Assembly (NCBI RefSeq): GCF_042186555.1 | Contig: NC_133332.1 | Coordinates: 129,279,375 to 129,343,374 of the forward strand | From: Aquarana catesbeiana | Taxonomy: Eukaryota > Chordata > Amphibia > Anura > Ranidae | Length of the DNA stretch: 64,000 nt | Reading direction: 5' to 3' | In this document: positions 32,080 through 44,253 of the stretch, piece by piece | Layout: each line of letters starts with the position of its first letter | Position numbering within the stretch: the stretch's first letter is position 1 | The notes under the pieces: generated by a model | Told to the model about the DNA's origin: nothing | Seen by the model: the letters and a program-made list of their open reading frames with translations, nothing else | The model's database searches: none | Translations under genes and position numbers: made by a program

Positions 32080-33145
32080 AAAGCCCAGAGTAGCCAGACT
32101 CATTTGCTCTTCAACCAGCCATCAAGCTCACTACACAGAAAAAAAATAAAAAAACAATTTACATACTGCCAGAACCTGGGACAAATATATCTTTCATCCT
32201 GGACACAACCAGCAGTTATTGCTGACCTCCTGTTACTATATGTTATTGAAGATTATGGGGCTGACTCATATAAACCAGAAAAAGAAAATGAGAACAAAGG
32301 ACCTGGTGGTCAATATGTTCAATGACAATGATTGTTTACTTTCTTTTAATTTGATTCCTATCTATAGCTATTTTATTATAAATGTACTGATTCAGATGTG
32401 CAACAAGGCATCCTTAAATATATTATATAGTGAATCTCCTCTAATTACTGTAATATTAAATAAACCACTCAAAAACCCATCTGTACTATTATCTTAAAAT
32501 GCTTAAATTAGGGCTTTATATCGTCACTGAAGTCTTTGTATTTGTAGGAGAGTAAATTGCCAGTTGAAAAATGTGTTCATATTCCACGCGTAATTTAATG
32601 GTTTAAAGGTAAATGCGGCCAGGGGCATTCTCTGGTGAAAAATTGAATGCTATTGGCTAGAGTTGAAGTTAAGAATGACTCTAGTTTGTCATGTCAAAGA
32701 TGAGAAATGGCACCTTGTCTTAAACTGTCTCATGAAAGCCATCCAGGTAACGAATATTAAGTATTTAACAACAGCAATTGCTCCTCAGAGACAATGCAAA
32801 ATAGGAAAACATTTTATATTGACATATTCTTGTTCAACCATAAGACTTCTATATATATTTCATTCATAGGTTTTTATTTTTACTAGAATGTGCCAGAAGG
32901 GATTTTAAAATGAAAGTAATCATATATAATAAATGAACACAACTGAATTAAGTAAAGCCTTTCAACAATATAAATTCTAAATCTGGTAAACGTGCTTTGT
33001 GACTGATATAAGCCTTCCTGCACCTAGAAAGCTTTCAATTAATAATACAGCTAAATTTCTATTTTATACATATTTTTATTATTTCAGCAGGGTTTGTGTA
33101 TTAAATTGTAAACTGTAAACAATTAAAAAAAAATAGGTTCAGAGC
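32080..33145. other. No gene recognised
   Basis: Frames at 32104-32497 and 32663-32869 show no known domain. The sequence is A/T-rich and unique-looking. Confidence 0.4.
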
Positions 33146-34096
33146 TTAACCACTTAATGACCAGCAACGTACCCATACATTGCTGGACTTTCAGTGGTTA
33201 TATCGGGATGATGCGCAGCCACAGGCATCATCCCAGTACCATTTTTTTAGAGCAGGCGGTTGGCTCTCTTGTAATAGCAATTGGAGTGGCTAACTAGCCA
33301 CACGATTGCTATTACAAGCAGCAGGTGTATTGAATGCTTTTAAGGGCAGGTGAGTGATTTGGGGTCTTTTAGAGTCCATAAAGAGTACCTGTCACATGCC
33401 TATTGCTGTCACAAAGGATGTCTACATCTTTTGTGACAGCAATAAAAGTGATTAAGCATAAATTAAAGCAACAGTGTAAAAATAAAAAATAAAAGAAATA
33501 ATACTCTAAAAAATATTTAAAGTGCCAACACCACCCCCACCCCCCCCCACCCCCCCGACCGTGCTAGCGCACAAATGTGAACATGTGCGTCAGTCCTGCA
33601 CGCTCGCAAACAGTGATCGTCCCACGCACATGAGGTATCTCTGTGAACATCAGATCATGGGCAGTAACTCTAGCACTAGACCTCCTCTGTAAATCTAAAG
33701 TGGTTTTAAAGTGTCACCTATGGATAGTAAAATGTACGTCGTTTGTTGCCGTTCCATGGCCGCGTGAAATTTTAAAGTGTGACATGTTTGGTATCTATTT
33801 ATTCAACATAACTTCATCCTTTATATTTTACAGAAGATTGGGTTATGTATTGTGTTTTTTTTTTTCATTAAAAGTCAAAAAACTGTATTTTTTCCAAAAA
33901 AATTGCTTTTGAAAAACGGCTGCTCAAATAGCGTGTGACATAAAAGTTTGCAACACCCACCAATTTATTCTCTAGAGCCTCTACTTTAACTGCTGGTTGT
34001 GTCCAGGGTTTCTAACTAATTTTCTAGCAAAGAATACAGATTCTTCCATGTAAACAAAAGTGTCAAAAAGGCCCGGAGCTGCTCAAAGTGGTTGTA
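33146..34096 (+). mobile_element. Short copy of the 652-4130 DNA transposon
   Basis: It begins ttaaccacttaatgaccag and ends near caaagtggttgt, an imperfect TIR pair. Its interior follows 660-1808 block by block ('tgctggactttcagtggttat', the inverted CAATxGCTATTACAAGCAG segment, 'cctcctctgtaaatctaaagtgg') but lacks the whole 380-bp array. A C-rich run (33530-33560) lies mid-element. No transposase. Confidence 0.65.
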
Positions 34097-34735
34097 AAAG
34101 CAAGGAATTTTTTACCTTTAGGCTACTTTCACACTGGGATATCGGGGGCATTGGCGGTAAAACATCGCTATTTTTGTTACACTGCTCCTACAGCACTGCA
34201 AAGATGAGGCTTGCAGGACTTTTTTTACCGTCCTGCCAGCGCACCGCTCCAGTGTGAAAGCACTCAGGCTTTCACACTGGAGTGAGAGGAGAGGCGCTTT
34301 ACAGGCGCTATGCAGGTGCTATTTTTAGCGCTACAGCACCTGTAAAGTGCCTCAGTGTGAAAGCAGCCTAATGCATTCCCTGCATTAAGGTAAAAAATGG
34401 CCCAGTAGTCATATCACTCCCTTATCTCAGTATCAATCCAGCGCTGTGTCTGTCTGCAACAGCACAGGCACTCTCCCTGCTCTAACATGTACAAAGACAG
34501 CATCAGCAACCATTGGCTCCTGTTGCTGTTAATCAAATTGTGTGAACAGGGAACAGAGGGCGAGGCTAAGCCACATTGTGTGTTTATAGATACACACAGC
34601 CTGGCTTGAGAGTGAGCCTGCAGTTGTGCCACTATACAAAGTTCCTATCCTGTCACAAAGAAACATAGAGGAGCCGAGAGTGCAAGTGGGGGACTCCAGG
34701 TAGGAGATTTGAGGCTGCTCTGTACCACTTCAACT
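34097..34735. mobile_element. Copy of the 26427 MITE, split by another MITE
   Basis: 'ggttgtaaaagcaaggaatttttt-acc' and 'tgcattaaggtaaaaaatgg' are the two halves of the same palindrome that is intact at 26450-26491. Between them sits a second MITE (34121-34368). The right part shares 'gaggagccga', 'ggctgctctgtacca' with the 26 kb copy. Confidence 0.6.
34121..34368. mobile_element. MITE nested in a MITE
   Basis: Ends ggctactttcacactgg and cagtgtgaaagcagcc are inverted and flanked by TA (34119-34120, 34369-34370). Inside, ctccagtgtgaaagc / gctttcacactggag at about 34247-34285 forms a second inverted pair. It has landed in the centre of the host palindrome. Confidence 0.75.
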
Positions 34736-36063
34736 TTCAGTTTAAATCTACTAAATACATTTCAATTGGATAACAACAAAAGTTTTGCAAAGTTTACAAA
34801 TTGTTTCCGCAAGAAATCAGCCATAGCCTGTCCCCTGTCAGTGTGTGAAAGCGGAGGTCTCTTTGAAGTGGTCAAACACCCCCCATCAAGGATTGGGTTT
34901 TATGGTAATCAATTGCTCTAAAAGGAAATGTGTTGACTATAATATTGACACATAATTCAATAATTACTTTAGCAATGCATTTATTATTCCCAACAGCTAA
35001 TACAAATATAATCATGGTAAATTTTCATGTGTTTTATGATTTATTTGACTTGTGTACTGTATTTCATGTTTTATGATTTATTTGGCTTGTGTACTGTATT
35101 TTATGTTTTATGATTTATTTGGCTTGTGTACAAATGGTTACACTAAATATGTCCTTTTTTCACTGTTATGTGCCTTCTGTTAAATTAAGACTTCTCAGAA
35201 CAAATGTCAGGAAACCTTTGCCTGGTTATAATTTATCTTCTGCTTTTTATCCAGCAACTATTTTAGTATGAACGACAACTTTGACCAAACTTGTCACGTA
35301 CATGGAAAGTGTCATTGTGACCCATGTAAATGAAAAGAATGGCACACGTTCACTGCCCTTTAACAGCGCCACTTATCTTCAATATTGCTTTAGACCATCA
35401 AAGGCCTTTGTAGCATCCTTCTTATCATTTCTTTTTTTTTGACAACTGTAGCCACTGAAACAGCAAAGCTGACATCCTGAGAAAGACAAAGTATATATAT
35501 ATATAAATATTTAAAAGTTCAGTTGACTTAAAAATAAAACTTTTGTTTGTGTAAAGGTTTCTAACACCATTTTAAATGTGCATTGTAAATTATTATTTTT
35601 TTTTTTGTGCCCATTTATAGATAATAAATAGTAACACTTAGGGGTCTATTTATATAAAAAATGCACATAGGTATTTATCAAGCGAAACTGCAGGTGCATT
35701 CCTTCTGTGGGGACTTGTAGGCAGGAGTTAACTTGTTGCCCTTAGAATTCTTCTTTAAACTCTTTCAGGAAGTGAGGCGAGTTTACATCTTTCCTGGCTG
35801 AATCATTTAAAACATGTGGGTGGAATATAACCAGTGTTCTTTTGGCTGTTGGGAAGGGTAAAGCCTGATATAAGGATTGGTTTAAGACCCCAGGATGGAT
35901 ATCCCTTCTGCTGGGACAAGAAAGGTACATTACCATGAAAAAAAAATGTTCTATTTATGGAAGTAAGAGAATGTTCTTGTTTGAACTGTAATTATACACG
36001 CCTTACAAGTAACAAAATGGAGTTGTACAAAGTCGGTGGCTGCTGTCAAGTGAGTAAAGTGGA
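34736..36063. other. No gene recognised
   Basis: At 35025-35130 a ~45-bp unit (atgttttatgatttatttggcttgtgtactgtattt type) is repeated about three times. Otherwise the DNA is A/T-rich and unique-looking, with no supported gene. Confidence 0.4.
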
Positions 36064-37533
36064 TTCCTGTTACCATAGTTACATAGTTAGTCTGGTTAAA
36101 AAAAGACACAAGTCCATCTAGTTCAACCAATAAAAGGAAAAAAATATATATACAATCCTATATACACAATCCTATATCCACAGTTACATAGTTTCTTAGT
36201 AGGTGAGGTTGAAAAAAGATACAAGTCCAACCTATGTTTGTGATTATAAGTCAGTATTACATTGTATATCCCTGTATGTTTTGGTCATTCAGGTGCTTAT
36301 CTAATAGTTTTTGAAACTATTATAGTAAAGAACCCTCTACATAGTTTATAGTTAAACCTCTTTTGTTCTAATTTTAATGAGTGACCACGTGTCTTGTTAA
36401 ACTCCCTTCCACAAAAAAGTTGTATCCCTATTGTGGGGTCACCAGTACGGTATTTGTACATTGAAATCATATACCCTTTCATGCGTCTCTTCTCCAGAGA
36501 GAATAAGTTTAGAACTCGCAATCTTTCTTCATAACTAATATCCTCCAAACCCTTTTTAGCTTTGTTGCCCTTCTTTGTACGTGCTCCATTTTCAGTATAT
36601 CCTTCCTGAGGACTGGTGCCCAGAACTGGACAGCATACTCTAGGTGCGGCTGGACCAGAGTCTTCTAGAGTGGAAGAATTATCGCTTTATCCCTGGAGTT
36701 AATCCCTTTTTTAATGCACACCAATATTCTGTTTGCTTTGCTAGCGGCAGCTTGGCATTGCATGCCATTGCTGAGCCTATCATCTACTAAGACCCCCGGG
36801 TCCTTTTCCATCCCAGTTACCCCCAGAGGTTCTCCCTCTAGTGCATAGATTGCCTTCATATTTTTGCCAACCAAATGCATTATTTTACACTTTTCTACAT
36901 TAAACCTCATTTGTCATGTAGTTGCCATCCCATTCATTTGTTCAGATCTTCTTGCAAGGTTTCCACAACCTCCGGAGAAGTTATTACCCTGCTTAGCTCA
37001 GTATCATCCACAAATACAGAAATTAAACTGTTTACCCAATCCTCCAGGTCATTTATGCATAAATTAAATAGGATTGGTCCGAGCACAGAACCCTGTGGAA
37101 CCCCACTACCCACCTCTGACCATTCTGAATATTCCCCATTTATCACCACCCTCTGAACTCACCCTTGTAGCCAGTTTTCAATCCATGTACTCACCCTATG
37201 GTCCATGCCAACAGACCTTATTTTGTACAGTAAACGTTTATGGGGAACTGTGTCAAATGCTATTTCAAAGTCCAGATACAACACATCTTCCTTTATCTAG
37301 ATGGCAACTCACTTCCTAGATGGCAACTCACTTCCTAGAAGGTTAATAGATTGGTTTGGCAAGAACGGTTCTTCATGAATCCATGCTGATTACTGCCAAT
37401 AATACCGTTTTCATTACTAAAATCTTGTATATAGTCCCTTATCCCCACCAAGAGCTTGTATACTATTGATGTTAGGCTAACTGGTCTGTAATTCCCAGGG
37501 ATGTATTTTGGGCTCTTTTTAAATATTAGTGCT
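36064..37533 (-). pseudogene. CR1-type LINE, second copy, 5'-truncated
   Basis: On the minus strand, from 37533 downward: FKKSPKYIPGNYRPVSLTS, SCQTNLLTF, GVPQGSVLGPILFNL, then FVDDTELSR (catalytic FADD changed to FVDD). MRFNVEKCKIMHLVGKN, GMEKDPGVLVDDRLS and RVLNLFSLEKRRMKGYMIS follow. Frames change at about 37335, 37150, 36910 and 36550. The 3' part carries the CR1-type tail twice ('acatagtt..taggttgaaaaaaga', at about 36180-36230 and 36073-36130). It is the same family as the copy at 8151-9680. Endonuclease and RT N-terminus are absent. Confidence 0.9.
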
Positions 37534-37717
37534 AGAGGATCCAGAGGAAGGCAAAAAAAAACCCAGCAAAGCATGATGCAGAGCAATTTCTTTCAGCAGG
37601 GGAAAAAATGCTTACTGATCCCCCAAGAGGCAATCGGATATTCCCTGGATCAACTTTACCTATGAATGTTAGTACTCACAATAGTGTAACACCAACCTGA
37701 CTATTTAATAATATAAA

Positions 37718-38703
37718 ATAAAAATGCAGCGCTAATGTGATATACAAAATTCCCAGAGTGACCCCCAGGGGTAAGTATAGGACCAATGGCTGCTCATGAA
37801 TGAGAAGCCGGTGTCCAGTGAGTATAACATAAAGTGAATCACAAAATCAGTGTACAGTGAATAACAAAAAAGAAAAAAATACGATAAAAAAATATATATA
37901 AGGTTTTTGTGGACGGACAATCCGTGATAAACAAAAATTTCAGCTGCAATGCTCCTCTATAAAGTATGGTATAGTCCCATGTGAGGGAAACAATAGAGTG
38001 ATGCCTCTTCCACAGATGATAGGTAAAAATGCATAGGCTTCTCCATATGTCATTTACAGATATGCATGTACAGTAAAGGAAGATTGGGTACGCTTACCGC
38101 AGAAAATGGACACACACGCCATATGGCGAGAGGTCAGACAGGCATTTGGACCATTCAATCCAGCAGATCTTTCATGGGAGACAAAGATGGTATGATGATG
38201 TACTTCAATGGTCACATCAATGATAATGAAGGGTAGATGATACACACCAGGAACTCCAATAGGCAGACGTGGCTAAATTCTCAATAATTCACCAGCTGGA
38301 TAAAATATATGGTACTTCCAAGGGCATCAGATCAGCGTATTAAATCATGAGAAAGAAGAAAAAAGAGATCCTCCACATAGTGCATGAATCCGGGTAAAAA
38401 AATTTATTTAAAAAATGCCAAAGTTAAAAGTACAAACACCAACTAAGGTGGGCACAAGGAGTGATCACATAAAAAAAGAAAAGATTGCATGGTGTCAGAT
38501 GCACAATAGGCTAGCAATCCGACATGTTTTGGACCATAGTCCTTCTACTGGGGCCTGGGGGTCACTCTGGGAATTTTGTATATCACATTAGCGCTGCATT
38601 TTTATTTTGTTTTTTGGTTATTACACAGTTCACTACACTGTTGATGCTGGCTGCTGATTTATTGCTCTACTGATTTACTAGTAGCACAACTTTTTTTCAC
38701 ATA
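37718..38703. mobile_element. Foldback retroposon, second member
   Basis: It is flanked by tatttaataatataaa at 37702-37717 and 38704-38719, a 16-bp target-site duplication. Arms 37715-37769 and 38554-38608 are 55-base reverse complements carrying TGCAGCGCTAATGTGATATAC. After the right arm a ~95-base tail (gttttttgg..., 'ggctgctgatttattgctct', 'agtagcacaa') aligns with the tail of the 16296 element (gttttttgac..., 'gctgctgttttattcctctt', 'ggtagcgcag'). A decayed hammerhead-like motif lies at 38524-38551 on the minus strand. No protein is encoded. Confidence 0.75.
38524..38551 (-). ncRNA. Decayed hammerhead-like motif
   Basis: On the minus strand CAGUAGA is followed by A, the hairpin GGAC-UAUG-GUCC, then AAAAC. 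The layout (core string, one extra base, perfect hairpin, second core string) equals that at 6084-6112, but the first core has three changes and the second has lost its G. It is not expected to be active. Confidence 0.3.
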
Positions 38704-38719
38704 TATTTAATAATATAAA

Positions 38720-40190
38720 GTAATGTACTTACAGAAGGTTGCAATTAAAAGAACAAGATAAATAAAATCTGTCCGGCTACAATAGACCACCCGTCCTTCC
38801 GGGATTAAACAACGTGGTGATGTCAGCACGTCCCTCCTATTGATGCGTTTTGTCACAAGATGACGTCATTCTGGGGCACCTGTGCCATATGCCATATCAA
38901 CCACTGAGAGGTGAGGTGACCTCCTGACCATATGAAACCTCTTGGATGGTGTTGGGATTTTCTAGTCAGAAGTGAGATATATCCAGGAGTTGTCATCAGA
39001 CTTCCCCTCAGGTTAAAGGCCCTAGCTGGGTATAAGCCGCAAGCTCCAATTGCTTGCCATCTGGAAAGCAAGTTTTTAATGTGGTGGAGGTGTAGTCAAA
39101 ATTTGGTGTGTTCTCATGGATTTTTATGATGAACTTTCACCGGGATACTCACTTTAATAATTTCACTGTTCATTATTGGATCTCCTATGGACTTCAATTA
39201 TTGAGATTAATCAATATATATACTAATTAATAATTAGTATGTATTGGTATATTAGTAATTAATTAATATTAATATACTCGAGTATAATCGTTCCGAGTAT
39301 AAGTCGAGGCCCTAATTTACCACAAAAAAAATGGGAAAAACTTATTGACCTGAGTATAAGACGAGGGTGAGAAATGCACAGCTACTGTAAGTGGAAAAGA
39401 GGGTCAACAATGCCCATTTGCAGCATCACTGTGCCCATTTGCATGCCTCACTGTGCCCATTTTCAGCCATAGGTCCCCTGAACTTCAAACTCTGTAGTTA
39501 AGGGTTCCTAGATGCCCCCTAGCTGCAGCCAAAATTTGGGGTCTCTGAACCCAAAGGGTCCCGAAATGACATTGCTGCAGATGGACACAGTTGACCGAAT
39601 TTGGGGCCCCATATCTCGGGGCCACTTAGTGCTCAGAACCCCAAATTTGGTGTGCAAACCCAGTGGAACTAGCACCATAAAATTTCCAAAGCTGGCATTT
39701 CTAGCTCCAAGTGGCCCCAAAAATCAGTTCAGAAAATATCAAGCACTTTTCTGCAGCAGAGAATGACATTTTCCAAACCAGATTTGGGGCCCTGTATCTC
39801 AGGGCCTCCTGGTGCTAGGAACCCCAGCTTTGTATATTTTATAGTACCAGTTCCACTGGGTTTGTATACCAAATTTGGGGTTCCTAGCACCAAGTGACCC
39901 TGAGATACGGGGCCCCAAAGTTGGTTCAAAAAATGAAATTTTTTGCTGCAGAAAAGTGCTTGACTCGAGTATAAGTCGAGGGGGGCACTTTCAGCACAAA
40001 AAAATGTGCTGAAAAATTCGACTTATACTCGAGTATATACGGTAATTCACTATTTCAATATTATTCAATAGTGCAGCTCCATTGTATTTATTTCTAATTT
40101 GTGTGTATCTCACTATTGAGTTGCTGCTCACTTTATCATTATATAATTTGGTTTCTAGTGCGGTAATTTTCCCCTTCTTTGTATAAGCTA
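38720..40190. mobile_element. Related retroelement, interrupted by a MITE
   Basis: 38740-39270 and 40045-40190 flank the MITE at 39272-40043. 'aggccctagctgggtataagcc', 'cttgccatctgg-aagca' near 39020-39065 matches 42370-42425 in the third foldback retroposon. A third hammerhead-like motif (38846-38873, minus) has AGAAUGA, C, the stem GUCA-UCUUG-UGAC and AAAAC. The right part ends 'ttggtttctagtgcggtaattttcc', like the family tail. Outer boundaries and duplications were not found. Confidence 0.4.
39272..40043. mobile_element. MITE with atactcgagtata ends and inverted interior
   Basis: Ends carry tatactcgagtat with ataagtcgag just inside on both sides. The interior has a block (39590-39720, 'tttggggccccatatctcgggg', 'accccaaatttgg') repeated directly at 39780-39840 and inverted at 39850-39930, forming a large hairpin. 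Frames of 66-84 codons on opposite strands mirror each other. No transposase. Confidence 0.65.
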
Positions 40191-40906
40191 TTTTCATGTC
40201 TGGTTAAATGTTCATCAAATGTTATTATTGGCATATAGGTGGTTTTCAATGTGTTCCTGATTTACCTGTTACCCAATTAGCTACTTTTGCCTTCTTATGT
40301 GTGACTTGACATGTCTTTGACCTTTCCCTGAATCCTTGTCTGCCTGTTGTGACCTCGGCCTGTGTTTTTTGAACTCTGCTTTCTTTCTTCTGATTTTGTA
40401 CCATGCTGCCCACCTGTTAACTATCTCATAGGCATGTGCACAGAGTGAGCTGGGTGTGCCTGGGCACACTCTCTAATCTCCCTGTGCAGTGCAGCTTCCC
40501 CTTAGTAAACCATGTTTTCTTTTCTTTAGTTTGTGAATTAACAGGAAGTTACTCAGCACAGAGCACTTCCCATTTACTCACTGTCCAGTGCAGCTGAGGC
40601 TGCAGAGTAAGGGATTGGGGGATCTCTGTTCTCAGCCCCTTTCTCTGTCTCAAGAGACATCGGGGATCTGTTTAGATCCCTGATATTTCACCAAAGCACC
40701 CCAACAGGGCTCCTAAAAAAATTATAATAAAAAATATTGAAAGAAATTATAAAAAAAATAAAAATAATACAAAAACAAAACTGCTGACATCGTCCACTGC
40801 TTTATTGACATCGCCCTCTGCCCAACTGACACCATCTACTGTTCTACTCACACCAACCTCTGCCCTACTGGCACCATCCATGTTTTAATACTTTTTTAAA
40901 TAAGAG

Positions 40907-40961
<55 letters not shown>

Positions 40962-41336
40962 GCATGTGTTTTTAAGCTTTGGGGTGCACAACCTAATACA
41001 ATAGGCTGCGTACACCTATGAACTGACCTCATTATAAACCACTTTAAACTGACCTCAGCTTATGCCCTATGTTACTGTACCTCTCTACCTTGCTGCTGCT
41101 GACCTTCACTTGTACCCTAACGCTGTCCTTGCCTTCTGATTTGATCCCTCACTCCCCAGCTGTTGACGACCTTTGGCTTGTGTTCTGGTTATGCTCCTGC
41201 CTTTAGGCCATGTGCTGCCTGAAACTCCAGCCTGCTAGCCATTATGTGTCCTCACATTCGCTGTCACCACTACCAGGGTTAAAACCCCCTCTTCATCTTG
41301 ATCTCTGTCAGATATGTGACAGAATTGTTACACAAT
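40191..41336. other. No gene; (TA)n at 40913-40956
   Basis: The stretch holds a 44-base TA microsatellite and short pyrimidine-rich segments such as the repeated 'tctgccctactggcaccatc' at 40815-40880. Nothing protein-coding was recognised. Confidence 0.4.
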
Positions 41337-44253
41337 GGGGTTGATTTACAAAAACTGGAGAGATCAAAATCTGGTGCAGCTCTGGGGACCTATGGCCGCC
41401 CGGTACCGGTCCCCCAAAGTCACTGGTCCTAACCGCTCCCCTACCTGAACAAATTCTCGGTCAGTACCGGCCGGCCTTAGGTGCCCTGGGCCCCATATTT
41501 TTTTTCCAAGGTAGGCAAATGTCTCCCCTACAAGTGTGCAAAGTTTGGGGCCCAGGGGACCTATGGCCTGGGATCAAATGCGCCCCCAAGCTGGCCAATT
41601 TTCCCATAGGCTCCAATGTTAAGCCCAAATTTTACACACATGGGGGGTGTCATTCTGTAGGAAAGCAATGGAGAATTCTAAAGAGACTACCCCCAGCTTT
41701 CTACGGTTAATCGGGACTGAGATATAGTGGTTCAAATTGAGGTTTTCCGGTTACCGGAAAGTTCCGGTTGGGGTACTGGACCCAAACTCAGTCTGGAGGT
41801 ACCCCTAGATGTCTCCTACAGAACCGTGAAGTTTAGTAATTTTGTGATACATGGCCCGGGAGAACCTGTGCTATTCAGGAAGCATGGGCCAAAATTTGGG
41901 GTGGCTAGCACGTTCAGTTGGAAAGTTATTAACCGAAAACCACCGGGAACCAGTTTTTCCCAATGACTTACATTGGGACCCCTTTGTGATTTAGGCCCCA
42001 AAAAACTCAACTTTGCATGACCCTATTTCCCGAACCATAGGTGCTATCCACTCACTTCTAGAGTCCTGTAAAAAGCTGCGCTAAAATTATTAAAAGTTCA
42101 TATAAATGACATCAAGGGGATTTCTCCAAGTCCTTATTTCAAAGTGAAAACACCACCACCGTGCACTTCTAAGCAGTAGTGACAATCCACCCTAGTAGTA
42201 GAGCCTGCTACTGGTGGGATGACTGGTGGGATGTCTGTGTTCCAGATCTGGAACACAGACATCCCACCAGTCATCCGGGTTTTTCGTGTTGAATGGCGAC
42301 ATGAGGATAACCTAAGGGAGCCTGGAGATTCACCCCCCATAGGAACACCGGGAGCGTCAGCAAGCTAAAAGGCCTTGGCTAGGCTAAAGCCACTTGCCCT
42401 TTTATGCTTGCCATCTGGTAAGCAGGCTCTACTACTAGGGTGGATTGTCACTACTGCTTAGAAGTGCACGGTGGTGGTGTTTTCACTTTGAAATAAGGAC
42501 TTGGAGAAATCCCCTTGATGTCATTTATATGAACTTTTAATAATTTTAGCACAGCTTTTTACAGGACTCTAGATTTTGGTGTGATCGCACTATATGCTGC
42601 TGCTTATATGTTTTTGTGTTAGCGCGGTTCTTCCTATTTTATATCCACTCACTTACCCTGTATTTTTAAGACCCATGGCACCAGAGCATTGAAAGTTCCG
42701 GTTAGGGTACCGGGCCCAAAATTGGTCTGGAGGTACCCCTAGATGTCCTCTAAAGAACCCTGAATTTTGGTATTTTTGTGATACATGGCCCGGGAGCACC
42801 CGGCCCAAAAACACCCAACTTTGCATGACCCTATTTTCCGAACCATAGGTGCTATCGACTCACTTTCTTCAGCCCCATGTAGTCGAGGGTCTGGGGAGAA
42901 TGTGGGCATATGGGGCCCAGGGCACCTAAGGCTGTCCGGTACCGACTCCCCAAAGACGGCACCCATAAAAACAGATTTAACATTGGCGCCTATGGGAAAA
43001 TGGGCCATGTTGGGGGCACGATTGCTCCCAGGTTTAGGGGCCCCGGACCCCAAATTTTTCACAGTTATAGGGAAGACTTGTACTTGTGGTACAAATTTGG
43101 GGCCAAGGGCACCTACAGCCAGCCGGTACTGACTCCCCAAAGATGGTACCCCTAGGACACTGAATTTAACATTGCCGCCTATGGGGAAACTTGGTCAGCT
43201 TGTGGAGAGTACCGGTTTTCGGTTAATAACTTCACAACCGAATGTGCTACTGACTCCAAACTTACACCCAATCTTCCTGAATAGCACAAGTACCCCTTAT
43301 AAAAATTTGGGATTTCAGAGACCGTTCACCGGGGATTTACTTGCACCAAGGTGCCCTCTTTCACGGTACTGGTACTCCCGGGTCATGTGTCACAGAAACA
43401 TCAAACTCCACGGTGCTGTAGGGGACATCTAGTGGTACCATCACACTGAGTTTGGGCCCGGTACCCCAACCAGAACTTTCCAGTAACCGGAAAACCACAT
43501 TTTGAACCAGTGTAGCTCGACCCCGGTACACCGTAGAATGCTCAAGGTGGTCTCGTTAGAATTCCACAAGAGTTTACTATAGAATGACATCCCCCACTTG
43601 AGAATCAGTGTGATATTTTTGACACCCCCATAAAAAATGTCAACGCTTTCTCCGGCGTCATGGATCTTAAATTTACACCAACACCAGAAGGCTGGAGGTC
43701 TAGTGCTGAGGAACTCAGGTGCCAAGTTTTGGGTCCAGAGGACCTATGGCTGCCCAGTACCGGTCCCCCAAAGTCACCGGTCCTAACCGCTTCCCTACCC
43801 GAACAAATTTGGGCTTAACATTGGAGCCTATGGGAAAATTGGCCAGTTGGGGACGCAATTTCTCCCAGGCCATAGGTCCCCTGGACCCCAACCTTTGCAC
43901 ACTTGTAGGGGAGACACTTTCCTACCTTAGAAAAAATATGGGGCCCAGGGCACCTAAGGCTGGCCGATATCGACTCCCTAAAAATGGTACCCCTAGTAAA
44001 CTGATTTAACATTGGCGCCTATGGGAAAATGGGCCAGCTTGGGGGCGCTATTGCTCCCAGGCTTTAGGGACCCCGGACCCCAAACTTTGCATGCATGCTC
44101 CCCAGACCCTTGACTACATGGGGCCAAAGAAACCAATCAGCTTCCAGATTTTTTTGTCAAAGCTTAATTGAATAAGATGAAGTTAGAAGCTGATTGGCTA
44201 CCAAGCACAGCTGCACCTGATTAAGCACTCTCCAGTTTTAGTAAATCAACCCC
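41337..44253. mobile_element. 2.9-kb TIR element with expanded internal repeats
   Basis: The left ggggttgatttacaaaaact and right agttttagtaaatcaacccc (44234-44253) are 26-bp inverted repeats that continue with ggagag / ctctcc. Between them blocks recur in both senses. 'acctatggcc..cccagtaccggtcccccaaag' occurs at 41388 and directly at 43741. 'ttttccggttaccggaaagttcc' (41741) recurs inverted near 43480. The 'ggcgcctatgggaaaatggg' unit recurs at 42983, 43160, 43825 (variant) and 44013. The segment just inside the right TIR ('gaagctgattggctaccaagcac') is the short MITE core. A foldback retroposon splits it at 42058-42641. No transposase is seen; frames up to 133 codons mirror each other on opposite strands. 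Confidence 0.75.
42058..42641. mobile_element. Foldback retroposon, third member
   Basis: The 13-bp duplication tatccactcactt lies at 42045-42057 and 42642-42654. Arms of about 150 bases pair 42062-42210 with 42417-42572 ('aagtgaaaacaccaccaccg' and complement). The centre contains a perfect 60-base palindrome at 42217-42276 (GTGTTCCAGATCTGGAACAC core). The tail after the right arm ('atatgctgctgcttatatg', 'tttgtgttagcgcggttc') resembles the other members. It interrupts the host element's 'gaaccataggtgctatc.actcactt' repeat, whose uninterrupted version is at 42840-42865. Confidence 0.75.

Noticed and set aside
42739..43140. 133-codon minus and 115-codon plus frames facing each other
   Set aside because: Both lie in the inverted-repeat interior of the 41337-44253 element and share no features with known proteins.
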